A stretch of DNA of 37,831 bases, from NCBI GenBank assembly GCA_026982575.1, contig JALSGU010000373.1:1-37831 (forward strand), read 5' to 3'. The notes below the pieces were generated by a model, which ran no database searches, was not told the origin of the DNA, and saw only the letters and a list, made by a program, of their open reading frames with translations. This document shows positions 16,981 through 25,537 of the stretch, piece after piece. The number at the start of each line of letters is the position of its first letter. The first letter of the stretch is position 1. The DNA is from Paracoccaceae bacterium (GTDB lineage Bacteria > Pseudomonadota > Alphaproteobacteria > Rhodobacterales > Rhodobacteraceae). The position numbers and the translations under genes are program-made.

Positions 16981-18000
16981 ATGCCAACACCTGTTTTTTC
17001 TTCTCTTGCCGAATTTAATGAAATTCTGGCAAAAATGCCTAAAACCGATGCCAAAGCAACGGCGGATGCAACTGCCCGCGATGCGGTGCTGACCAAACCG
17101 CCCGGCGCTTTGGGGCGGCTGGAAGATATTGCCATTTGGTATGCGGGCTGGCGGGGTGAGCCGGCGCCGCAAATCACCGCACCGCAAGCCTTGGTTTTTG
17201 CCGGTAATCACGGGGTTGTTGCGCAGGGGGTCTCGGCATTTCCGGCCGAGGTCACGGCGCAAATGGTGATGAATTTTGAACATGGCGGCGCAGCCATCAA
17301 CCAGCTTTGCAAGGTGGCAGGGGCCAAATTGACCGTGCATGCGCTGGATCTGGATACCCCCACACAGGATTTTACGGTTGAACCGGCGATGACGGAACCG
17401 GAACTGGTTTTGGCGCTGAATACCGGTTGGAACGCGGTTGACCCATCGGCTGATTTGCTAATCACCGGCGAGATGGGCATTGGCAACACCACCAGCGCCG
17501 CCGCGATTTGCACAGCGCTTTACGGGGGCGAAGCCGAAAGCTGGGTGGGCCGTGGCACCGGTGTGGACGACGCAGGGCTGGCGCAAAAAGCCGATGTGGT
17601 ATCGCGCGGGGTTGCGTTGCACGGCGATATTTTGTCAGACCCGATGCAGGTTTTGCGCTGTCTTGGCGGGCGCGAATTGGCAGCAATGGTTGGTGCAATT
17701 GCACGGGCGCGCATGGAACGTATTCCGGTTATTCTGGACGGGTTTATTTGCTCGGCGGCGGCGGCCACACTGGCAAGCGCCCATTCCGGCGCGCTGGATC
17801 ATTGCGTAGCGGGGCATGTTTCGGCTGAATCCGCCCATGTGCGACTTTTGGAAGAACTGGGAAAACAGCCGATATTGTCATTGGGAATGCGGCTTGGCGA
17901 AGGGTCGGGCGCGGCATTGGCGATCAATATTGTTAAATCGGCGCTTGCCTGCCATTCGGGTATGGCCAGTTTTGATCAAGCGGGGGTTTCGGGGGGGTAG
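16981..18000 (+). CDS. cobT: Nicotinate-nucleotide-dimethylbenzimidazole phosphoribosyltransferase
   Basis: This 339-residue cytoplasmic enzyme transfers phosphoribose from nicotinate mononucleotide to 5,6-dimethylbenzimidazole, giving alpha-ribazole phosphate for CobS. Motifs are [43 protein letters not shown], and the C-terminal [16 protein letters not shown]. In the last of these, Glu307 matches the catalytic Glu317 of the Salmonella enzyme. In the Pseudomonas naming scheme it is CobU. It starts 82 bases from the divergent cobS and ends four bases before the end of a convergent LuxR-type gene. Confidence 0.96.
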   Translation: MPTPVFSSLAEFNEILAKMPKTDAKATADATARDAVLTKPPGALGRLEDIAIWYAGWRGEPAPQITAPQALVFAGNHGVVAQGVSAFPAEVTAQMVMNFEHGGAAINQLCKVAGAKLTVHALDLDTPTQDFTVEPAMTEPELVLALNTGWNAVDPSADLLITGEMGIGNTTSAAAICTALYGGEAESWVGRGTGVDDAGLAQKADVVSRGVALHGDILSDPMQVLRCLGGRELAAMVGAIARARMERIPVILDGFICSAAAATLASAHSGALDHCVAGHVSAESAHVRLLEELGKQPILSLGMRLGEGSGAALAINIVKSALACHSGMASFDQAGVSGG

Positions 18001-18004
18001 TTTG

Positions 18005-18502
18005 TTAATCGGCTAAAAGCTCTTCCATAAATAACGATATAAGCTGCGAGCGCCCGCTGGCACCGGCCTTTTTGAACACCGCATTTACCTGTGCTTTGAT
18101 TGTGCCGATACTTTTGCCGCGCATTTCGGCGATTTCGGCGTTGGAAAGACCTTTGATCACAAATAGCGCCACGTCTTTTTCCGAGGGTGTCAGCCCCCAG
18201 TCAACAAAGCTCTGGTCTATCAATTCATTAAAAGCCTGCCGCGCAACCAGTATTTTTCTGTCTATTTCACGGCGCTGGCGGGCAAGGCTGCGAAACGCAA
18301 TCATGCCAAGAATGGAGCCAAGCAATAGTGCGATAATTGTGATGATTTGCACAATTTCGTGGTATTCCCAGCTCATTGGAGCTTTTCGTAACCCGAATAT
18401 ATCCGCCGCCAGATCAAATATAAAGAAAGCCGAAAAAGCCGATTGCAACGCAACAATGCTGCCAAGAATAATTTTATCGGTCCGGTGGTTTGCTCGATGC
18501 AT
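18005..18502 (-). CDS. Membrane-anchored LuxR-type transcriptional regulator
   Basis: This 165-residue protein has two predicted membrane helices (about residues 11-36 and 51-72), a short charged linker (SLARQRREIDRKILVARQAF) and a C-terminal LuxR/GerE helix-turn-helix (LTPSEKDVALFVIKGLSNAE to about residue 158). There is no receiver or autoinducer domain, so any signal would come through the membrane part. I chose the ATG at 18502. The frame stays open to 18697, but that extension is only the antisense-like Ala/Trp reading of the neighbour's Gly-rich tail. It is downstream of, and on the same strand as, the glycine-rich secreted protein, with a strong hairpin between. It may regulate that gene (inference). 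Confidence 0.8.
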   Translation of the reverse strand: MHRANHRTDKIILGSIVALQSAFSAFFIFDLAADIFGLRKAPMSWEYHEIVQIITIIALLLGSILGMIAFRSLARQRREIDRKILVARQAFNELIDQSFVDWGLTPSEKDVALFVIKGLSNAEIAEMRGKSIGTIKAQVNAVFKKAGASGRSQLISLFMEELLAD

Positions 18503-18533
18503 GGGGGTCTCTTTGAAATGGTTTTGAAAAAGG

Positions 18534-18566
18534 TTTTTGGCGCGGCGGGTCGTGCCGCGCCAAAAA
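18534..18566 (-). terminator. Strong hairpin between the glycine-rich protein gene and the LuxR gene
   Basis: A perfect 13-bp stem, TTTTTGGCGCGGC (18534-18546) with its complement (18554-18566), encloses a 7-base loop. On the minus strand it is followed by CC and five T, a somewhat poor terminator. It could partly end transcription or protect the upstream mRNA and set a lower level for the regulator. A second small hairpin (GGCGCA/TGCGCC, 18586-18600) sits just upstream in the same gap. Confidence 0.6.
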
Positions 18567-18617
18567 ATAGTTTGGGTTTTATGATGGCGCAGAATGCGCC
18601 CCAAGCCAGTATAGGGC

Positions 18618-19058
18618 TTAGTTGCCGCCCATACCACCGCCGCCACCCATACCACCGCCATTATCGCCATTGCCGCCGCCCATGCCGCCGCGGCCATTGT
18701 CTTCCATGCCGCCGGTCATGTTTTCCGTCACACTTGTAGCCATGGATCTGTTATGGTCACGCGTGATGTCTCTTAAAACCTCGCCCGTAGCAGTATTCAT
18801 AACCATTTCCCGCATTGCGTTTTCGTCATAAGCCATGATTTTGGCGCGCCCGAAAATGGTGCGGCTGATCTCGATATAGACATACCCTTCGGCTTTCAGC
18901 GCTTCGACCAGGGCTATGACCTCGGGAATTTGGGCCATCCGTTCATTCTTAACCAGGATTTGCGCTTCGGTTGGCGGGGTTGTCGTTTGCGCGTAAGCCA
19001 AGCCTGTGCCAAGAAACGTTGCGGTAAGTCCTGCGGCGATAAGTGTATTGAGTTTCAT
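18618..19058 (-). CDS. Secreted protein with PepSY-like core and glycine-rich tail
   Basis: This 146-residue exported protein has a signal peptide (MKLNTLIAAGLTATFLGTGL, then AYAQ, likely cleaved after AYA). The core is about residues 36-98 (VEALKAEGYVYIEISRTIFG, later NTATGEVLRDITRDH) and resembles a PepSY-type alpha/beta unit. The tail from about residue 115 is made of Gly, Met, Asn and Asp (GGMGGGNGDNGG and similar). The function is unknown; the Met/Asp/Asn-rich tail might bind metal or a surface, which is speculation. It precedes a membrane-bound LuxR regulator on the same strand. An inverted repeat lies about 90 bases upstream. Confidence 0.8.
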   Translation of the reverse strand: MKLNTLIAAGLTATFLGTGLAYAQTTTPPTEAQILVKNERMAQIPEVIALVEALKAEGYVYIEISRTIFGRAKIMAYDENAMREMVMNTATGEVLRDITRDHNRSMATSVTENMTGGMEDNGRGGMGGGNGDNGGGMGGGGGMGGN

Positions 19059-19146
19059 TGTATTTCTCCAGATTTAACGCTGGTCGGAATGACAGCGACT
19101 GGGCCTAACCTGAAGTGTTTTCCGGATATTTGATATAGAACCAGAG

Positions 19147-19179
19147 GTATAAGCGTAACCTTTAACCCTAGGCTTATAC
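19147..19179. promoter_or_regulatory. Inverted repeat upstream of the glycine-rich protein gene
   Basis: GTATAAGC (19147-19154) and GCTTATAC (19172-19179) are perfect inverted copies separated by 17 bases, about 90 bases upstream of the gene's ATG at 19058. The spacing, about two and a half helical turns centre to centre, fits two half-sites for a dimeric regulator. The neighbouring LuxR-type protein is the obvious candidate, without proof. Confidence 0.4.
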
Positions 19180-19326
19180 GCAAGTGGATTGGAATTGTGC
19201 TAATCTGTTGATAAAACAACAATTAAAATCATTGGGAGTAATGGAGCTTCCGGAAAAAACTTTGGCACCGCAGGGGCGGAAAAATGGCGTTTATATCCAG
19301 GGTTTAGAGAATTAACCTTTGGGTTT

Positions 19327-19593
19327 ATGGGGGGCGCCCTTTTGGGGCTGGCTCTGCCGGTTTTCGGGGTGCCCGGGGCATTGATGCCTGGCGGGCCAGC
19401 TTCTCGATTTGTAATTCCGATATTTCCCCTTCTGGTTTTGTTGCTTCGGGCTGTTTCTGACGCAAAGTCTATGCCCGAAATATTTTTCATCAACCTACTT
19501 ATAATTCTGTTGTTAAAAGGCTATTTGCCAATAAAGAAAAACTGTCATCGATTTTTGATTCTGGTGCTGGAAAAAGCGGTAGATAGAAGTTAG
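19327..19593 (+). CDS. Uncertain short hydrophobic reading frame before mrpA
   Basis: This 88-residue frame has two or three hydrophobic stretches (GGALLGLALPVFGVPGALMP; VIPIFPLLVLLLRAV; INLLIILLLKGYL) and ends 30 bases before mrpA. The frame is open upstream to 19204 but has no further ATG, GTG or TTG start there, and no clear ribosome binding site precedes 19327. It may be a small membrane protein, a decayed gene, or chance. I do not recognise it. The rest of the 565-base gap between the two flanking genes holds the inverted repeat at 19147-19179 and nothing else I can name. Confidence 0.25.
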   Translation: MGGALLGLALPVFGVPGALMPGGPASRFVIPIFPLLVLLLRAVSDAKSMPEIFFINLLIILLLKGYLPIKKNCHRFLILVLEKAVDRS

Positions 19594-19623
19594 AAGATAA
19601 AAAATAATGCCGGACGGAGACGG

Positions 19624-22491
19624 ATGAGCCAAATCAGCACTTTATTACCGATTATTGCGGCTCTGCCGTTTGTGGGCGCGCTATTGCCGGGGTTGATGAT
19701 CCGGGCCGGGCGCAATGTTGCCGCGTCTTCAGCGGCATTGATTACATTTCTGGCACTGGTAATGCTTTTGGTCGAGGCCCCGGCCGTGATGCGCGGCGAG
19801 GTGTTGCGCGCCGATATAGAATGGATGCCGATACTGGGCCTGAATGTCAGCTTTATGCTGGACGGGCTGGGGTTTTTGTTTGCGCTGATGATCCTTGGCA
19901 TTGGCTTGCTGGTTATTCTTTATGCGCGGTTCTATCTTTCGCGCAAAGACCCGATGGGGCAGTTTTTTACCTATTTGCTGCTGTTTCAGGGCGCGATGCT
20001 GGGCATTGTGCTTTCCAATAACGTGTTGTTATTGCTGATATTCTGGGAATTAACCAGCCTATCGTCATTTTTGCTGATCGGCTATTGGAAACACCTGCCC
20101 GCAGGGCGTCAGGGCGCGCGTATGGCGCTGGCCGTAACCGGCATGGGTGGCTTGGCCATGATTGGCGGCATGTTGATATTGGGCGATATCGCGGGCAGTT
20201 ATGATCTGGATGTTATTTTATCACAAGGCGAGGCCATCAAGGCATCGCCAATGTATCTGCCTGCATTATTGCTGATATTGCTGGGGGCTTTTACCAAATC
20301 GGCACAATTTCCGTTTCATTTCTGGCTGCCCCATGCGATGGCCGCGCCAACGCCGGTTTCGGCCTATTTGCATTCGGCGACCATGGTCAAGGCCGGTATT
20401 TTTATCATGGCACGGTTCTGGCCGGTTCTGGCGGGCACGGATGCGTGGTTTTACATTGTTGCCACTACGGGCCTGATCACCATGATTTTGGGTGCATTGA
20501 TTGCGTTGTTCAAGGATGACCTTAAGGCATTGCTGGCGTTTTCAACCGTTAGCCAGCTGGGGTTGATTACCATGCTGCTTGGCTTTGGATCACCGCTTGC
20601 GGCGGTGGCTGCGGTTTTTCATATTATCAACCATGTGGTGTTCAAGGCGGCGTTGTTTATGTCAGCCGGTATTGTTGACCACGCGCTGCATACCCGCGAT
20701 ATAAAACGTCTTGGCGGGCTGGCGGCGTTTATGCCCATAACCGCCACCATCGCCACCATTACCGCATTGTCCATGGCGGGCATTCCGTTTCTTAACGGAT
20801 TTTTGTCCAAGGAAATGATGTTGCAAGAGGCATCGGAGGTTGTCTGGATGGGCAATGCATGGCTGGTGCCGGTGCTGGCAACCATTGGTGCCTTGCTGTC
20901 GGTTGCCTATTCCTTGCGGTATATTATGCATGTGTTTGCCGGTAAAAAACGCAATGATTACCCCGCAGAACCCCATGATCCGGGTTTCGGGTTGTGGGCC
21001 GCGCCTGCCTTGTTGGCCGTGCTGGTGGTTTTGATCGGTATTTTCCCCAAGTTTTTTGTCGATGCATTGGTGGCGGTTTCTGCAGGTGCGGTGGTTGGCG
21101 GTGAATTGCCTTATTACAGTATAAAGCTGTGGCACGGTTTTAATGCCGCCCTGTACATGAGCACAATTGCCGTGGTTGCTGGTGCCATATTCTTGTCGCA
21201 ACAACGCTGGATGGCCAAGCTGTGGGATGCAACACCGCGCCCCGAGGCCAAAGACCTGTTTGATAGCCTGATCGCTGCTTTTGTGCGCTTGGCGGCGTGG
21301 GCTTCAGGGGGGCTGCATAACGGTGCCATTAGCCGCTATCTGGCGATATTTATTGTGATCACGGTCGGGCTTGGATTTATTAGCTTTACGGGTGGAACCA
21401 ATGTTGCGGGAACCCGCGAATTGCTGCCGATTCCGTTTGTTGCGGCGGTGGCATGGGTGTTGTTGGTGGTGGCCTCGATCGCCATTGTGACCCATCATCG
21501 TGCGCGGTTTACGGCGCTGGTTTTGCTGGGGATTATCGGCATTGCCGTGTCGCTGGGGTTTGTTTACCTTTCCGCACCGGACCTTGCCATGACCCAGATT
21601 TCGGTCGAAGTCGTGACCATCATGTTGCTGTTGCTGGCGCTGAATTTTCTGCCCAAGAAATCGCCCGTTGAAAGCGGCAATTTGCGCCGTCTGCGTGACG
21701 GATTGATTGCGCTGACAGCCGGTGGCGGCATTGCGGCGCTGGCCTATGCGTTTATGATCCGCGATTTCAGCACGATTTCGGAATTCCATCTGGCAAATTC
21801 TTATATCGGCGGTGGTGGCACCAATGTGGTGAATGTTATTCTGGTGGATTTTCGCGGCTATGACACCTTTGGTGAAATCATCGTGCTGGGCATTGCCGGA
21901 TTGCTGATTTTTGCCCTGATGGAGGCATTGCTGGCTGGCAAGGCCTCGCAGCGGCTGGCAACATGGGCAGATGACGGCAATCTTTCCCGAGACCGGCATC
22001 CGATGATGATGGTGGTGGTGACACGGGTAATGATGCCCATTGCGATCATGGTCGGGGTGTTTATCTTTTTGCGTGGCCATAACCAGCCGGGCGGCGGGTT
22101 TATTGCCGGTCTGGTGGTGGCGATCGCCCTGTTGATGCAATATATGGCCAGCGGGTTTGCCTGGGCACAGGAACGCCAGCGGGTGGAGTATCATTCCATG
22201 ATCGGGATGGGGGTGCTGGTTGCGGCGCTGACCGGTGCTGGTGCATGGCTGGCGGGGCGGCCGTTTTTAACCAGCGCCTTTGGCTATGTCGAATTGCCGT
22301 ATCTGGAAAAATTTGAGCTGGCAACCGCTGCCTTGTTTGACTTGGGTGTGTTTTTAACCGTGGTTGGCGCGGTGATGCTGGCGCTTTACAGCTTTTCGCG
22401 GCTGGCGCGCCGGGCGGGCGAGGTCGCAAATGTCGACCCGATGGATTTTGACCCGAGCCTTGATACCCGCCCCGCACCGGAGGACACATAA
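19624..22491 (+). CDS. mrpA: Mrp Na+(K+)/H+ antiporter subunits A and B, fused
   Basis: This 955-residue inner-membrane protein is the largest subunit of the Mrp (Mnh/Pha) multi-subunit cation/proton antiporter. Residues 1 to about 500 form the complex-I-like (NuoL-type) domain, with Glu142 in FWELTSLSSF matching the essential MrpA Glu140, and FTKSAQFPFHFWLPHAMAAP. Next come the MrpA-specific C-terminal helices and a MbhD/E-like part (YLSAPDLAMTQISVEVVTIM). The last ~150 residues form an MrpB/MnhB domain (TRVMMPIAIMVGVF, GHNQPGGGFIAGL). The A+B fusion is the form known from rhizobial Pha systems. It heads an operon whose later junctions mostly overlap by ATGA. Confidence 0.95.
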   Translation: MSQISTLLPIIAALPFVGALLPGLMIRAGRNVAASSAALITFLALVMLLVEAPAVMRGEVLRADIEWMPILGLNVSFMLDGLGFLFALMILGIGLLVILYARFYLSRKDPMGQFFTYLLLFQGAMLGIVLSNNVLLLLIFWELTSLSSFLLIGYWKHLPAGRQGARMALAVTGMGGLAMIGGMLILGDIAGSYDLDVILSQGEAIKASPMYLPALLLILLGAFTKSAQFPFHFWLPHAMAAPTPVSAYLHSATMVKAGIFIMARFWPVLAGTDAWFYIVATTGLITMILGALIALFKDDLKALLAFSTVSQLGLITMLLGFGSPLAAVAAVFHIINHVVFKAALFMSAGIVDHALHTRDIKRLGGLAAFMPITATIATITALSMAGIPFLNGFLSKEMMLQEASEVVWMGNAWLVPVLATIGALLSVAYSLRYIMHVFAGKKRNDYPAEPHDPGFGLWAAPALLAVLVVLIGIFPKFFVDALVAVSAGAVVGGELPYYSIKLWHGFNAALYMSTIAVVAGAIFLSQQRWMAKLWDATPRPEAKDLFDSLIAAFVRLAAWASGGLHNGAISRYLAIFIVITVGLGFISFTGGTNVAGTRELLPIPFVAAVAWVLLVVASIAIVTHHRARFTALVLLGIIGIAVSLGFVYLSAPDLAMTQISVEVVTIMLLLLALNFLPKKSPVESGNLRRLRDGLIALTAGGGIAALAYAFMIRDFSTISEFHLANSYIGGGGTNVVNVILVDFRGYDTFGEIIVLGIAGLLIFALMEALLAGKASQRLATWADDGNLSRDRHPMMMVVVTRVMMPIAIMVGVFIFLRGHNQPGGGFIAGLVVAIALLMQYMASGFAWAQERQRVEYHSMIGMGVLVAALTGAGAWLAGRPFLTSAFGYVELPYLEKFELATAALFDLGVFLTVVGAVMLALYSFSRLARRAGEVANVDPMDFDPSLDTRPAPEDT

Positions 22492-22492
22492 C

Positions 22493-22825
22493 ATGGAATT
22501 GCTTGTTGCCAGCGCCATTGGTGTTTTGACTGCCGCAGGGGTATATCTTATTCTGCGACTTCGGGCGTTCCCGGTTATTCTGGGCACGGCGATGTTGTCT
22601 TATGCCGTAAATGTATTTCTATTTTCCGCCGGACGGCTGACCATAAACGCGCCGCCAATTTTGCAAAAAGGGGTGGAAACCTATGCCGACCCGTTGCCCC
22701 AGGCCCTGGTGTTGACCGCAATTGTAATTTCATTTGGCATGACTGCGGTGGTGGTAATGATTGCGCTGGGCGCATTTCTGGAAACCGGCGATGATGCAAT
22801 CGATATTCCGGAGGAAGATAAATGA
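22493..22825 (+). CDS. mrpC: Mrp antiporter subunit C (NuoK-like)
   Basis: This 110-residue membrane protein is homologous to NuoK, with three transmembrane helices (LLVASAIGVLTAAGVYLIL; ILGTAMLSYAVNVFLFSAG; ALVLTAIVISFGMTAVVVMI). The motif DPLPQALVLTAIVI is the MrpC signature. I use the ATG at 22493, one base after the mrpA stop; the longer frame from 22430 would overlap mrpA heavily. Its stop overlaps mrpD (ATGA). It belongs to the proton path of the antiporter core. Confidence 0.95.
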   Translation: MELLVASAIGVLTAAGVYLILRLRAFPVILGTAMLSYAVNVFLFSAGRLTINAPPILQKGVETYADPLPQALVLTAIVISFGMTAVVVMIALGAFLETGDDAIDIPEEDK

Positions 22826-24318
22826 ACCACTGGATGATTGCCCCTGTGGTATTGCCTGCCATGCTGGCACCCGTTATCGCATGGGTCATGCGCCATGACA
22901 TAACTTTGGCACGGGTGTTTTCCCTGGCGGGAACTGTGGCTTTGGTGGCGATTTCCATTGGTCTGTTTATAACTGCCGCCAGTGGCGAGATCTCGGTCTA
23001 TAAGCTGGGCAACTGGGATGCGCCATTTGGCATTGTGCTGGTGCTGGACCGGCTTTCGGCGTTGATGGTGCTGTTGACAACCTCGCTGGCGCTGATGGTG
23101 CTGATCTATGTGATTTCCAGCAATTGGGATACGCGCGGGCGGCATTTCCATGCGCTGTTCCAGTTCTTGCTGATGGGGGTGACCGGCGCGTTTCTGACCG
23201 GTGATGCCTTTAATCTGTTTGTGTTTTTCGAGGTATTGCTGATTGCATCTTACGGGTTGATGATCTTTGGCGGTGGCGGCATGCGTTTGCGCGCCGGCTT
23301 GCAATATGTGGTGATGAACCTTGCGGGATCAGCGCTGTTTCTGGTGGCGCTGGGCACGATTTACGGGGTGACCGGCACGTTGAACATTGCCGATCTGGCG
23401 GTTAAAATGCAGGAATTGCCGGCGGCTGATGCTGCCCTGATGCGGGTGGCGGCCATGTTGCTGATGATTGTTTTTGCAGTCAAGGCAGCGCTGTTTCCGG
23501 TGCAATTCTGGCTACCGGCAACCTATGCCAATGCGCCCGCACCTGTGGCGGCGATGTTTGCAATTATGACCAAGGTTGGCGCCTATGCGATTTTGCGGTT
23601 TTTCACCATTGTGTTCGGGCCGGAAGTATCGGCAACCGGCAGCATGGCCGCCGACTGGCTGTTGCCCGCTGCCCTGATTACCATCGTGATCGGTGCCAGC
23701 GGTGTGCTGGGCGCCAAACGGCTGTTGTCGCTGGCCTCTTTTGCGGTTTTAACGTCGATGGGCACGGTGATGGTGGCGATTTCTATGTTCACCCCCGATG
23801 CGGCAATGGCGGCTTTGTATTATATCATCCATTCCACATTTGCCGCCGCCGCCCTGTTTCTGGTGGCGGATCTGGTGGTTACGCATCGTATCCATGACAG
23901 GCTTAGGATTGCGCCGGTAATGGCACGCAGCGGGCTGATTTCTGCGGTGTTTTTTGTAGTGGCGATTGCCGCTGCCGGAATGCCGCCGCTGGCGGGGTTT
24001 CTGGGCAAGCTACTGGTGCTGGAAGCCGCGCAAACCAATGCAGATATGGTTTGGATATGGGCGGTTATTCTGGTGTCGTCACTGATGATGGTGGTGGGAT
24101 TTGCCCGCGCCGGCAGCATGATATTCTGGAACACAGAAGAACCGGCCGCACCCCCTGAGGCGGGCAGTCCTTTGCCGGTTATGGCTGCAATGTTGCCGGT
24201 TGCGGTGCTGGTTTTGCTGGCGGTATTTGCCGGCCCTCTGACCCAATATACCCAAGCCACTGCTGAACAATTGTTTACCCCCGCTGAATACATATCCTCA
24301 GTATTGGAGGCAAAATGA
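22822..24318 (+). CDS. mrpD: Mrp antiporter subunit D (NuoN/M-like)
   Basis: This 498-residue, many-helix membrane protein is related to the complex I antiporter-like subunits. Glu137 in LFVFFEVLLIASYGLMI matches the essential MrpD Glu137. The Lys-bearing helix FAVKAALFPVQFWLPATYAN and the region FTIVFGPEVSATG also fit the family. It overlaps mrpC and mrpE by four bases each, so the subunits are made in coupled order. With MrpA it probably forms the proton-translocating units. Confidence 0.95.
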   Translation: MNHWMIAPVVLPAMLAPVIAWVMRHDITLARVFSLAGTVALVAISIGLFITAASGEISVYKLGNWDAPFGIVLVLDRLSALMVLLTTSLALMVLIYVISSNWDTRGRHFHALFQFLLMGVTGAFLTGDAFNLFVFFEVLLIASYGLMIFGGGGMRLRAGLQYVVMNLAGSALFLVALGTIYGVTGTLNIADLAVKMQELPAADAALMRVAAMLLMIVFAVKAALFPVQFWLPATYANAPAPVAAMFAIMTKVGAYAILRFFTIVFGPEVSATGSMAADWLLPAALITIVIGASGVLGAKRLLSLASFAVLTSMGTVMVAISMFTPDAAMAALYYIIHSTFAAAALFLVADLVVTHRIHDRLRIAPVMARSGLISAVFFVVAIAAAGMPPLAGFLGKLLVLEAAQTNADMVWIWAVILVSSLMMVVGFARAGSMIFWNTEEPAAPPEAGSPLPVMAAMLPVAVLVLLAVFAGPLTQYTQATAEQLFTPAEYISSVLEAK

Positions 24319-24806
24319 TCAACCGTCTTTTCCCCCATCCGATTTTAACGGTTATGTTGACCATAACCTGGTTGTTTCTGGCGCATTCCAGTTCGCTGAA
24401 TTCCATTTTGTTCGGTTTGTTTTTGGGCATTGTTATCCCGATTGGCACCGCGCCTTTTTGGCCAGACCGGCCTGCTTTGCGCAATCCGTTGATGATTGTC
24501 GAATATATCATGGTGGTGATGTGGGATATTGTGGTGGCCAATATCGAGGTGGCGCGGATTATTCTGTTCAAGCCCAACAAGGATATGCGTCCGGCATGGG
24601 TGACTGTCCCGCTTCAGCTGACCTCGCCCGAGGCGATCACGGTTCTGGCGGGCACCATTACCCTGACACCGGGCACGGTTACCGCGATGATTTCGGCAGA
24701 TGGCAGTTGCCTGCTGGTGCACTGCTTGCACACCGACAACCCAGACGCGGTTGTCGCCGAGATCAAAAACAGGTATGAACGCAGATTGTTAAAGGCTTTC
24801 CGATGA
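24315..24806 (+). CDS. mrpE: Mrp antiporter subunit E
   Basis: This 163-residue protein has two N-terminal membrane helices (PILTVMLTITWLFLAHSSSL; LNSILFGLFLGIVIPIGTA), a third near residue 60, and a cytoplasmic C-terminal domain. That domain carries the family motif LTSPEAITVLAGTITLTPGT, then VTAMISADG and VHCLHTDN. Length is standard. Overlapping starts and stops join it to mrpD and mrpF. Confidence 0.94.
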   Translation: MINRLFPHPILTVMLTITWLFLAHSSSLNSILFGLFLGIVIPIGTAPFWPDRPALRNPLMIVEYIMVVMWDIVVANIEVARIILFKPNKDMRPAWVTVPLQLTSPEAITVLAGTITLTPGTVTAMISADGSCLLVHCLHTDNPDAVVAEIKNRYERRLLKAFR

Positions 24807-25072
24807 TTACTTATGCAGTTACTTTTGCACTGGGGTGTTATGGTCTGGGCTTGTTGATGAACCTTTGGCGGGTGACCCATAGCGACCATGTTGCCGACCG
24901 GATATTGGCGCTCGATACCATGGTGATCAATGTGATCGGGATTTTGACCCTGATCGGGGTGCTGTTTGGCACCCGCATGTATTTTGAGGCATCCATGCTG
25001 TTTGCCATGGTCGGGTTTGTTTCAACCGTTGCTTATTGCCGCTTTATCTTGCGCGGCAGCATCATTGAATAG
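24803..25072 (+). CDS. mrpF: Mrp antiporter subunit F
   Basis: This 89-residue membrane protein has three helices and the conserved RVTHSDHVADRILALDTMVIN-like region (Asp residues just before helix 2). It overlaps mrpE by ATGA and ends nine bases before mrpG. In the assembled complex it contributes to the cation path. Confidence 0.93.
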   Translation: MITYAVTFALGCYGLGLLMNLWRVTHSDHVADRILALDTMVINVIGILTLIGVLFGTRMYFEASMLFAMVGFVSTVAYCRFILRGSIIE

Positions 25073-25081
25073 GGGCGAAAT

Positions 25082-25468
25082 ATGAGCATTATTGCCGAAA
25101 TTCTTATCTCTGGCGTTATTGTTATTGGCGGGTTGTTCGGGCTGGTCGGGTCATATGGTATGATCAAACTGCCCGATACCATGCGCCGTGTTCACGCCCC
25201 GACAAAAGCAACCACGCTGGGGATTGGCGGGGCGCTGATTGGGTCAATGACATATTTTTACTTTGCAGAAGGCATTTTTTCGCTGCACGAATTGATGATC
25301 ACGCTGTTTTTGTTTTTAACGGCTCCGGTTACGGCCAATTTTATCTCCAAAACCTATATGGCTGATTCCCTTAAGGAATCGGACCTGCCCGAAACCAGTT
25401 CAAAATATGGCTGGGCTGGCTATAACGACCCCCCCGAGGAAGAGAACGAGCAGCCAAAAGACAACTAA
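25082..25468 (+). CDS. mrpG: Mrp antiporter subunit G
   Basis: This 128-residue protein has three membrane helices and the MrpG signature GSYGMIKLPDTMRRVHAPTK followed by TTLGIGGALIG. The C-terminal tail (about residues 98-128) is hydrophilic, with many Asp, Glu and Pro. It is the last subunit of the operon. A small perfect hairpin (TGCCCC/GGGGCA, 25477-25491) lies after its stop but has no T-tract, so transcription may continue into pcm. Confidence 0.94.
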   Translation: MSIIAEILISGVIVIGGLFGLVGSYGMIKLPDTMRRVHAPTKATTLGIGGALIGSMTYFYFAEGIFSLHELMITLFLFLTAPVTANFISKTYMADSLKESDLPETSSKYGWAGYNDPPEEENEQPKDN

Positions 25469-25537
25469 TGGACAGTTGCCCCTGTGGGGCAGGTGTGGCA
25501 AAACATAGGGAATCTTTTACCTGATAAAGGCGTTGAT

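Noticed and set aside
18503-18697. N-terminal extension of the LuxR-type protein (Ala/Trp-rich)
   Set aside because: It is only another frame of the neighbour's Gly-rich tail and the hairpin; the ATG at 18502 gives a normal protein.
18622-18831. Proline-rich plus-strand frame
   Set aside because: It is the reverse reading of glycine codons in the secreted protein's tail.
21304-22194. 296-codon minus-strand frame rich in His and Gln
   Set aside because: It lies fully inside mrpA on the opposite strand, and its His/Gln-rich make-up comes from reading hydrophobic codons backwards.
25477-25491. Hairpin after mrpG as an operon terminator
   Set aside because: The 6-bp stem has no T-tract on either strand, so termination is not supported.
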